From SG8-4 sp964562575 (GTDB lineage Bacteria > Planctomycetota > Phycisphaerae > Sedimentisphaerales > Anaerobacaceae), in contig CAZLTY010000004.1 in assembly GCA_964562575.1 (NCBI GenBank), forward strand, positions 1 to 55,127: DNA of 55,127 bases, given 5' to 3'. Shown here one piece after another: positions 31,485-38,741 of this stretch (position 1 is the first letter of the stretch; every line of letters starts with the position of its first letter). The notes beneath the pieces are model-generated. The model was not told the DNA's origin. It was given only the letters and a program-made list of their open reading frames with translations, and ran no database searches. The translations under genes and the position numbers were made by a program.

Positions 31485-34106
31485 CTACGGTGCAGGTCTC
31501 TCCACAAAGTTCAGCGGTTGCAGACCCATGCCGGTCCATGGCAAGGCGCCGTTGGCGGCAAACCAACTCAGCGCGCCGTCGTCATAGTCGATGGCCAGGA
31601 CCGAGAAGCCCACGCTGTCGCCGACATTCGGCGGAAATACGTCGGCTGCGAAGTCGCCCTGCATCGCGGACCATGGAATCCGGATCTCCACGGTCCAATC
31701 CTGGGTGGCCGGATCGACCGAGCCGGCATAGTCGGACTGTGCCATGATGTCCTTAGATATCCAGGCGCCGAAGTCGTTCTTGGCGAAAGGACTTCCGGTT
31801 CCGCCATCCGGCGCTATTGTGGGGATATACATGTATGACGACATCACCTCGTCAACTGTCTGACCAAAGACAAACTGAAGCGTATCCGAACTGTTGGGAT
31901 TCGGTCCCGCAAAGCTGTAGTTATCGTCCTGTGCGGAGACTGCCGCGTAGAAGTACGTATCGTCCCACATGAAATAGTACGTGCCGTTGAAGTCATCCAG
32001 GGAGGTGTCGGTGGCCTGGTTATGAAGCTGGCCCTCATGGGTGATGCCCTCGAAATAAGGATCTGCGCCGGTACGAGTATCGGCGTTGAGGACTAGCGCC
32101 TGTGCTCCGGCGTATTCATCTGCAGAGACCTGGCCGTCGATGGTTATCTGCTGACCTTCGGCGAGCTTGATACTGTTTACGGGCCAGGTGAACTCCTGCT
32201 GCGGCGCCTGCTCGGAGGCTACCACGGTCAGGAATACGTCATCGACATAAACCATCTTGCCTATCGGCGTCTTGGAGAACAACTGCACCTGAACGGTGGT
32301 CCGATCCTCGGGCTCATACACGGTATTGAGCGTATACTCGAACGGAGTCCAGGCATCCATCACCGGAGTTGTCAGAGAAGCCGTGAGGTTCTCGACATTA
32401 CCGTCATATTCCTTTATGCGGAACCAAAGAACCGAATTGCCATCCCACGAATCGGCGGGGACATAATACGTGCCTCGCAGCGTAATGGCCGCGCCTTTCG
32501 GAATTCGATCCCATTCCTCGACAGTCTGAGCAACTGCATGGAATTGATCCGAGCCCAGACCTTCGATGCCGAGAGATGTTTCGCCCGAGACCTTCTGATC
32601 GGTCGCCAGGGAAAATGCGCTGATATCTCCGGCGCCTTGCTTTACCCACGGCTCCAGGGATCCGGCAAAACCATTGTTCTTGATGTATTCGCCATACAAT
32701 CTGACCCAGTCAATGTCTACCATGACGAGTTTGTCATAGTGGCCGAAGTCGAAACGGAAATTAGTGATCCAGCCTTCCCAGAAAGAGCCCGTGTTCATAT
32801 ATGCGACAAACCACTCGCCAATCACGGGAACCGTCCACGGTCGTGAACCGTGTCCGCCCTCGACGGGAAACCAGAACGCAGCGTGCTGCGTCTTCTGCCG
32901 GTCGGCCTCGTCGCCGGTCCATTTCATGCGAACGGCCACGCCCTCGACGTTCTCGGCGTAGTAAGGCCCGGTGGGAGAGAAGAAGTACGGATCAATCGTG
33001 CCTCCGGGCAAGTCCAGCAACAAGCTTCCATCGTTTACATCAAAATAGGTGATACGTTCGGCACTGATATTCCACCATCTTTCGGTGTCACCCGGCGTAT
33101 CGAATTCCCAATGGGAATTAACATAGCGCCAGTTATCGTCTCTGACATTAATGATTGGCTCATCCCAGCTTACGAATACATCATCAAAATAGAACACTTT
33201 GCCGGAGGGCAGCTTCGAATACAACTGCACTTCCAGGGCGGTTCGCTCTTCAGGCGTATAGGCCAGCTCCAGCGAACTGGCGCACTGGAACCACTCGTCA
33301 AAGACAGTAACCTCGATGGGAGGACTCAGTCTCTCATCGGTGCCGTTGAACTCGCGGACGCGGAACCACAGCGAGGCGCTCGGGTCCCAGGAGTCTGCGG
33401 GGATATTCACCGCGGCATGTACGGTCGCGACGTATCCTCTGTCTATTTCCAGACCGCCTTTGACAGGTTGCGTCAATGCTTGGTAGTCTCCGGTTCCAGT
33501 ACACTTCACCGAATAGGAGAGGGAATTTACGGTCTCGAACTCCAGATCGTCGAAATTGGCTGCGTCGCCGACGACGTCCCAGCCCAGAAGGCTGCCCCAC
33601 TCGAATGTCTCGTTGGTCAGATATAGACTTTCCAGACGAATCCAGTCGAATTCCACCGTTCGATCCTCTCCGATACCGTCGGCCAGATCGAAACGAATGC
33701 GATTGACAGTTCCGGCCCACTCCGCTTCACTCAGAAGGTCGACAAAAACAATTTGCCAGTCGTTGGAGTCGCTCACTTCATATCCCTTGCTTGTGTGGCT
33801 GGGATGGAACCAGAAGAAGCTCTTGCCTCCGGCCGTGCTTGCATCCACGGACCATCGCATCCGTGCGAGGACACCGGTAATATCATTTGCGTCCCAGGGT
33901 GGCACACCTGTCAAACTGACAAATGGGTCGGTTATATTGGCCGCAATCGTCGCGGTCATCACCCCGTCCTTGGCTGCCAGGTCAGCGATTTTTCCATTTG
34001 GCAGCCAACCCTCGGTATCGCCGTCTGTGTTGAACTCGGAACTCAACCCCCCCGGTGACAACACCAGAATAAGGGTACACGCGAGTAGTGAAACAAATCG
34101 TCTCAT
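31485..34106 (-). CDS. Large secreted protein: duplicated beta-sandwich modules plus CBM9-like domain
   Basis: An 873-residue secreted protein with a signal peptide and no visible catalytic domain. Two homologous halves (about residues 25-330 and 335-645) each hold an FNTDGDTEGW/FDTPGDTERW start, a DWIRL/DWVRLYGEYIKNNGF motif, then a PADSWD...LWFR and GKVFYFDDVF/GKMVYVDDVF module resembling CBM4/9-type sandwiches. The C-terminal 200 residues fit the CBM9/DOMON-like fold (TIDGQVSADEYAGAQAL, YYFMWDDTYFYAAVSAQDD, VEIRIPWSAM). The ATG at 34106 is preceded by AAGGAGGT. It probably binds polysaccharide at the cell surface or outside. A strong promoter candidate and a terminator bracket the gene, so it is a single-gene unit. 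Confidence 0.82.
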   Translation of the reverse strand: MRRFVSLLACTLILVLSPGGLSSEFNTDGDTEGWLPNGKIADLAAKDGVMTATIAANITDPFVSLTGVPPWDANDITGVLARMRWSVDASTAGGKSFFWFHPSHTSKGYEVSDSNDWQIVFVDLLSEAEWAGTVNRIRFDLADGIGEDRTVEFDWIRLESLYLTNETFEWGSLLGWDVVGDAANFDDLEFETVNSLSYSVKCTGTGDYQALTQPVKGGLEIDRGYVATVHAAVNIPADSWDPSASLWFRVREFNGTDERLSPPIEVTVFDEWFQCASSLELAYTPEERTALEVQLYSKLPSGKVFYFDDVFVSWDEPIINVRDDNWRYVNSHWEFDTPGDTERWWNISAERITYFDVNDGSLLLDLPGGTIDPYFFSPTGPYYAENVEGVAVRMKWTGDEADRQKTQHAAFWFPVEGGHGSRPWTVPVIGEWFVAYMNTGSFWEGWITNFRFDFGHYDKLVMVDIDWVRLYGEYIKNNGFAGSLEPWVKQGAGDISAFSLATDQKVSGETSLGIEGLGSDQFHAVAQTVEEWDRIPKGAAITLRGTYYVPADSWDGNSVLWFRIKEYDGNVENLTASLTTPVMDAWTPFEYTLNTVYEPEDRTTVQVQLFSKTPIGKMVYVDDVFLTVVASEQAPQQEFTWPVNSIKLAEGQQITIDGQVSADEYAGAQALVLNADTRTGADPYFEGITHEGQLHNQATDTSLDDFNGTYYFMWDDTYFYAAVSAQDDNYSFAGPNPNSSDTLQFVFGQTVDEVMSSYMYIPTIAPDGGTGSPFAKNDFGAWISKDIMAQSDYAGSVDPATQDWTVEIRIPWSAMQGDFAADVFPPNVGDSVGFSVLAIDYDDGALSWFAANGALPWTGMGLQPLNFVERPAP

Positions 34107-34165
34107 TTTACTTACCTCCTTCACTGAAGTTCACATTGCTGCTGCCCCCAATACCAATTAATCGC

Positions 34166-34194
34166 CATTATACACACTCATTTGTCGTGAGTCA
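34166..34194 (-). promoter_or_regulatory. Near-consensus promoter for the CBM protein
   Basis: On the minus strand TTGACT (34189-34194) and a perfect TATAAT (34166-34171) are 17 nt apart, about 60 nt upstream of the start at 34106. It is the best promoter match in the window. Confidence 0.7.
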
Positions 34195-34282
34195 ACTACG
34201 ATTTTAGGAAACTCATAGGACGTAATCTTCGTTTTGATTCGCATATGCCATGCCCCACCCTGCCAGGCTGTTATCTTATCTC

Positions 34283-34310
34283 TTGACAGATCAAAGTCAC
34301 TGTGTATCCT
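34283..34310 (+). promoter_or_regulatory. Promoter candidate for the esterase gene
   Basis: TTGACA and TATCCT are separated by 16 nt, leaving a leader of about 120 nt before the ATG at 34440. The 333-nt gap 34107-34439 holds this site and the promoter at 34166-34194, and I see nothing else in it. Confidence 0.4.
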
Positions 34311-34439
34311 GTGAGATCACGGCAGCGGCATGGAGTGCCTCTGAACGAATAGAGGCTCGTGATGTGATACGGACACTCAAAGAGACCTGGAGTCTCATGC
34401 GGAAACCATATAGACATAGTTCTGCAAAGGAAGATTGAT

Positions 34440-35321
34440 ATGAAGCTTATTCACACTACCGCGTCCCTCTTATTGATCGCAGTTCCTGGATTGGCTCGCG
34501 ATATAGAAGACTTCAAGCCGGACAAAACCGTCGTTTACAAGAAGGCCGGCCCATCGGAGCTGAAGATCCGTGTCTTCACCCCCCCAAATCACACCTCGGC
34601 CGACAGGCGTCCCGCGATCGTATTCTTCTTTGGCGGCGGCTGGAATGGAGGTTCTCCCAGCCAGTTCTACCCCCACTGCGACTATCTTGCTTCCCGCGGC
34701 ATGGTCGCCATGTCCGCCGAGTATCGGGTGAAGACCAGGCATAAAACGTCACCGCGCGAATGCGTAAAGGACGGAAAATCAGCCATTCGTTGGATTCGAT
34801 TGCATGCGAGCGAGTTGGGAATCGATCCGAGGCATTTGGCAGCCGGCGGAGGCTCGGCTGGCGGCCATGTAGCGGCCGCAACCGCAACAGTACAGGGCTT
34901 TAACGAAGAGGGCGAGGACCGGAGCATCAGTTGCAGGCCCAACGCACTGGTTCTGTTCAATCCCGTGTACGACAACGGTCCCGAGGGATACGGTTACGAC
35001 CGGGTCAAGGAATATTGGAAAGACTTTTCCCCCATGCACAATATAGGCGAGAGTACACCTCCTACAATCGTCTTTCTGGGCACCAACGACAAACTGATTC
35101 CCACAGCAACCGCCGAACAGTACACAAAACTGATGGCAGATAAGGGCCGTCGGTGCGACCTGCATCTCTACGAGGACCAGGGGCACGGATTCTTCAATCA
35201 CAGAAACAAGAAGTACTTCATCGCGACTGTCATTGAAGCGGATAGATTCCTTGCGTCACTTGGATATATAGAAGGTGAGCCCACGTTGCAGAACAAACCG
35301 ACTCCGGGCGACGGCCAATAG
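34440..35321 (+). CDS. Secreted alpha/beta-hydrolase, acetyl-esterase type
   Basis: A 293-residue alpha/beta-hydrolase of the BD-FAE/Aes-like group. A short signal peptide (hydrophobic to about residue 17) suggests export. Seen: IVFFFGGGWNGG, the oxyanion-loop position with F in place of the usual H; AAGGGSAGGHVAA with the nucleophile serine; LGTNDKLIP with the acid; and DQGHGFFNH with the catalytic histidine. Such enzymes remove acetyl groups from polysaccharides or hydrolyse small esters. GAAGGAA-like sequence lies upstream. It is convergent with a sulfatase gene 12 nt away. Confidence 0.88.
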   Translation: MKLIHTTASLLLIAVPGLARDIEDFKPDKTVVYKKAGPSELKIRVFTPPNHTSADRRPAIVFFFGGGWNGGSPSQFYPHCDYLASRGMVAMSAEYRVKTRHKTSPRECVKDGKSAIRWIRLHASELGIDPRHLAAGGGSAGGHVAAATATVQGFNEEGEDRSISCRPNALVLFNPVYDNGPEGYGYDRVKEYWKDFSPMHNIGESTPPTIVFLGTNDKLIPTATAEQYTKLMADKGRRCDLHLYEDQGHGFFNHRNKKYFIATVIEADRFLASLGYIEGEPTLQNKPTPGDGQ

Positions 35322-35333
35322 CGGCGATGGGTC

Positions 35334-36743
35334 CTACTTGCGGTACGTCGGTCCGCTGTCGGGCGGCATGGATCGATGCCATGCAGTCACCTCGGCCGTC
35401 AGGCGTCGCACTATTCTCGGATGTTCTTTCGCGAGGTTTTTCGTTTCGCCGCGGTCTGCGTCGAGATCGTATAGCTGCGGATCGGAGCCGTCGTATGTGC
35501 AAAGCAGCTTCCACCGGCCGTTCCTCACAGCCAGATCGGGCAGGGTCCGGACGCCGTAATAAGAGCCTCTGTCGGCCGGACGCCTGAAAAACAGCGATCC
35601 GCCGCGCGATCTCTGCGACTTCCCTATCAACGCACCGGCGAGGGCCTGGCCGTCGAAGGTGACATCGTCGGAACGGTCGATCCCGGCGAGGGCCAGCAGC
35701 GAAGGGGCCAGGTCGATCGCAGCCATGATTGATTTGCGGTTTACGGTGCCCGCTTTTGAAGCGTCGATCATTCCGGGCCCCCACACGACCAGCGGTGAAC
35801 GGACGCCGCCTTCGTAGAGCATGGTTTTGAAACCTCTCAGCGGGCCGGCCGAGCCCGCCCCTTTCTCGGGACCGTTGTCCGAGCAAACGAGGATCAGCGT
35901 GTTGGAGCGGAGTTTCTCACTGTTGCGAATGTAGTCGAACAGCATGCCTAGTTGCTCGTCCATCGCGCCGAGCACGCCGTGATAAAGTGTCCGTTTCTCG
36001 CCGTTGCCCCATTTGTCGACAGGCGGCCAGAAGGGACTGTGGACATCGTCCGGCCAGAGGTTGACGTAAAAGGGCTTCTTCTCGTTCGCAGCCTTTTCGA
36101 TGAAGGTAATCGCCGCATCGACAAAGCCACCTGTAATCTTCGAACGCAGCATCCACTTGTAGCCATCGCCCAATCGCTCGGCATCTCCCCAGATTCGACC
36201 CGGTTTGTCCTGCCCGGGCTTGAGCGTAAGCGGCAGCAACTTCGGCCCCATACCCTCGAAATTGGTGAGAGAGACATCAAACCCGTAGTCGGTGATTGGC
36301 GGCTCATCGTCGACGTCGCGCTGGCCGCCCATGTGCCATTTGCCGAAATGCCCGGTGGCGTAGCCGGCCTGTTTGAGAAATCGCGCCAGCATCGGCGCAT
36401 TTGGATCGAGCCACTGGGCCATGCCACGCTCGCGGTTGTGCCTCAGGTTGCTCAGATACGAAGTGATGCGCCATCGTTGCGAGTACTGGCCCGTGGAAAT
36501 CGCCGTGCGGGAAGGCGAGCAGATCGGCGAGTTGACATAGAACTGCTCGAAGCGCAGCCCCTCTTCGGCGAGCCGGTCGATGTTTGGGGTCTTGACGTCG
36601 GTATTGCCGAAGCAGGAGAAGTCACCCCAGCCCATGTCGTCGATAAAAACCAATACGATGTTTGGTCGTGCCACTTTGGCATGTGATGCCGCTGGAGCGA
36701 ATAGCGCCACCAGAATGATCAAGTAGATGAACTTTCTGCTCAT
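35334..36743 (-). CDS. Formylglycine-dependent sulfatase
   Basis: A 469-residue sulfatase with a cleavable signal peptide (to about residue 22). Seen: NIVLVFIDDMGWGDFSCFGN with metal-binding aspartates, NSPICSPSRTAISTGQY with the CxPxR formylglycine cysteine, GHFGKWHMGG, and VCSDNGPEKGAGSAGPLRGFK. Its length is normal for a single-domain sulfatase. GAGAGGACAAG precedes the ATG. It follows another sulfatase gene on the same strand, separated by a repeat-rich 182-nt gap. It probably desulfates another position of the same glycan. Confidence 0.92.
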   Translation of the reverse strand: MSRKFIYLIILVALFAPAASHAKVARPNIVLVFIDDMGWGDFSCFGNTDVKTPNIDRLAEEGLRFEQFYVNSPICSPSRTAISTGQYSQRWRITSYLSNLRHNRERGMAQWLDPNAPMLARFLKQAGYATGHFGKWHMGGQRDVDDEPPITDYGFDVSLTNFEGMGPKLLPLTLKPGQDKPGRIWGDAERLGDGYKWMLRSKITGGFVDAAITFIEKAANEKKPFYVNLWPDDVHSPFWPPVDKWGNGEKRTLYHGVLGAMDEQLGMLFDYIRNSEKLRSNTLILVCSDNGPEKGAGSAGPLRGFKTMLYEGGVRSPLVVWGPGMIDASKAGTVNRKSIMAAIDLAPSLLALAGIDRSDDVTFDGQALAGALIGKSQRSRGGSLFFRRPADRGSYYGVRTLPDLAVRNGRWKLLCTYDGSDPQLYDLDADRGETKNLAKEHPRIVRRLTAEVTAWHRSMPPDSGPTYRK

Positions 36744-36770
36744 AAGCTTGTCCTCTCACTCGGATAAATA

Positions 36771-36965
36771 TAGTGCTCCTGACTGAAAATTCCCGTCTTT
36801 GCGCGGGTAAGCGGCTTTGTACTGTTCCCGACTTAGAATTCCCATTCTTGCGCGGGTAAGTCGCCTCACAATAACAGGCTCTGGTCTTACTCGCGAGAAT
36901 TTACTACCCTGAAGGGTATAAGAGGTCATGGTTTTGCTCGCGGGAATTTACCACCCTGAAGGGTA
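36771..36965. repeat. Dispersed long hairpin repeat, multiple partial units
   Basis: About three partial units of the element seen at 173-282: two TTTGCGCGGGTAAG / TTCTTGCGCGGGTAAG blocks and two CTCGCG(A/G)GAATTTAC blocks, each of the latter followed by the TACCCTGAAGGGTA mini-hairpin. The far end codes the last 13 residues and stop of the sulfatase ending at 36926. Confidence 0.7.
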
Positions 36966-38686
36966 TAGAACGGATACAACTTCACCCGCTTGGCGTAGGC
37001 AAGCCACTCGTCGGCAAGTCGCCGGACGCGCTGCGGATACTTATCTGCCAGGTCGGTGGTTTCACAGCGGTCACGTTTGAGGTTGTACAGCTCCCAGTCG
37101 ATCTGCCACGGCATACGTTTGCTCCAGAGTAGCTTCCAGTCACCCCGGATCAAGGCCCGCGCCTCCTGGTGCTCGAAGTAGAGTGGACGCTGCGGCAAAG
37201 ACTCGCCGTTGAAGACGGCCAGTAGGCTAACGCCTTCCTCGCCTTGAATGGCGTTACCGCCAAAGGTCTTGGGATAATCGGCCCCGGCGGCGGCACGCAG
37301 AGTCGGCATGACATCGATGAGATGACCGCGCTGGCGTACCCAGGCGCCTTTAGGTTGGATGCCTTTTGGCCAGTGAGCAATGAACGGCGTGCACACGCCG
37401 CCTTCGTGGGTGAAATGTTTGTACAGGCGAAGGGGGGTGTTGCCCAGATTTGACCAGCCACTGCCATAGGAGTGATGCGTGCCGGGCCCGCCCATCTTTC
37501 GCAGATCGTCACCGGTGTGCAGATGCGTGATCCCCCTGCGGCTCGTTCCATCGAATCCGAACGGGCCCCATTCGTAGCAGGCGCCGTTGTCACTGAGGAT
37601 CATGATCAGCGTATTGTCGAAGTCGCCCGTTCGCTTCAGATGATCGACAACCTTTCCCACGCCGCGGTCCACATGCTCGACCATCGCAGCAAATAGCGCC
37701 ATACGCCGGGCCAGGTCCTTTTGGCGCGCTTGGTCGAGCGAATCCCACGCCGGGTTTGGCTTGCCTGGAAAACCGTTGGCGATTGTCTCTTTATCCACCG
37801 GAACCAGCGAACGCTCGGTCAGGCTCCAGCGATCTCCATCGATCAGGCCGATATGTTTCATGCGCTCGTAGCGCCGCTCGCGCAGTTCGTCCCAGCCGCG
37901 CAGGTATTTTTCGTAGCACTTGTCCGCACTGGCGGCAGGAGCTTGCACGGGAAAGTGTGGCGAGGAATGCCCGAGGAAAAGGAACCACGGCTTGTCAGCC
38001 CTCTGACCCTGCTTGATGAACTCGACCGCATATTCGCCGAATACATCGGTGGCGTAGAAGTCACCCTGTTTGCGATCGATTTCCTTCTCGCGCCCTGCAG
38101 GCAGGCGCCGATAGAAATCCGCGTCCCACTGGTCGTGCGAGTGCGCCAGCATGTAGCCATAGAATTCGTCGAAGCCGCGCTGGGTTGGGCCGGTTTTGTC
38201 ATGCATGTGCCATTTGCCGACGTAGTAGCAGCCGTAGCCGGCGGGTTTGAGCACCTCGGCAAGTGTCACGCATCGGTTGTTCAGGCGCCCCAGGTAAGCG
38301 GGCCCGTTTGTCTTGTGAGGGTTTCGCGTGGTGAAGCTGGCGATTCCCGCCTGCGGGGGATAAAGCCCGGTCATCAGCGATGCCCGGCTGGGGCAGCAGC
38401 GGGCGGAATTGTAAAACGACTCGAAGCGGACGCCTCCTTTCGCAAGGCTGTCAATGTTCGGCGTCTCGATCTCGCCGCCGTAGCAGCCGAGATCGGAATA
38501 ACCGAGATCGTCAAAGAGAATCACAAGGATATTGGGCTTGTCCGCATGCGCCGAGACGGCAAAAAGGCCGAGCAATAAAGAAGCGGATAGCGTACAGCGG
38601 ATAGCGGATAGAGAAAGAGAGCCATATGCCGCTCGCTGTACGCTGTACGCTGTACGCTGCACGCTATATGCTGTCCCACATTTCAT
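36926..38686 (-). CDS. Formylglycine-dependent sulfatase with repeat-derived ends
   Basis: A 586-residue sulfatase. Catalytic features: NILVILFDDLGYSDLGCYGG, FYNSARCCPSRASLMTG with the CxPxR cysteine, YVGKWHMHD, and ILSDNGACYEWG. The start at 38686 has AAAGGAACGAGG just upstream. Residues about 3-36 are coded by a 7-nt-periodic palindrome and show a heptad-like peptide repeat (AYSVQRT, AYSVQRA). The hydrophobic signal segment (LLLGLFAVSAHA) follows. The last 13 residues (YTLQGGKFPRAKP) come from a different dispersed element that also supplies the stop codon. The signal peptide is unusually long and arginine-rich at its front but could still work. Confidence 0.9.
   Translation of the reverse strand: MKCGTAYSVQRTAYSVQRAAYGSLSLSAIRCTLSASLLLGLFAVSAHADKPNILVILFDDLGYSDLGCYGGEIETPNIDSLAKGGVRFESFYNSARCCPSRASLMTGLYPPQAGIASFTTRNPHKTNGPAYLGRLNNRCVTLAEVLKPAGYGCYYVGKWHMHDKTGPTQRGFDEFYGYMLAHSHDQWDADFYRRLPAGREKEIDRKQGDFYATDVFGEYAVEFIKQGQRADKPWFLFLGHSSPHFPVQAPAASADKCYEKYLRGWDELRERRYERMKHIGLIDGDRWSLTERSLVPVDKETIANGFPGKPNPAWDSLDQARQKDLARRMALFAAMVEHVDRGVGKVVDHLKRTGDFDNTLIMILSDNGACYEWGPFGFDGTSRRGITHLHTGDDLRKMGGPGTHHSYGSGWSNLGNTPLRLYKHFTHEGGVCTPFIAHWPKGIQPKGAWVRQRGHLIDVMPTLRAAAGADYPKTFGGNAIQGEEGVSLLAVFNGESLPQRPLYFEHQEARALIRGDWKLLWSKRMPWQIDWELYNLKRDRCETTDLADKYPQRVRRLADEWLAYAKRVKLYPFYTLQGGKFPRAKP
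38580..38683. repeat. 7-nt-periodic palindrome translated as a signal-peptide front
   Basis: The left arm steps GCGGATA and GCGTACA. The right arm steps CTGTACG three times, then CTGCACG, CTATATG and CTGTCCC. The arms are inverted complements. The element begins two codons after the ATG of the sulfatase at 38686 and remains open through the hydrophobic segment. Because 7 is not a multiple of 3, three words code a 7-residue peptide unit. Confidence 0.75.
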
Positions 38687-38741
38687 CCTCGTTCCTTTCT
38701 TCAGAAGATCCTGCCCCTCATGAGTTCTTACCGGGTACCGG

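Noticed and set aside
34250..34438. Small plus-strand frame before the esterase
   Set aside because: It covers the promoter candidate and leader and shows no protein-like pattern.
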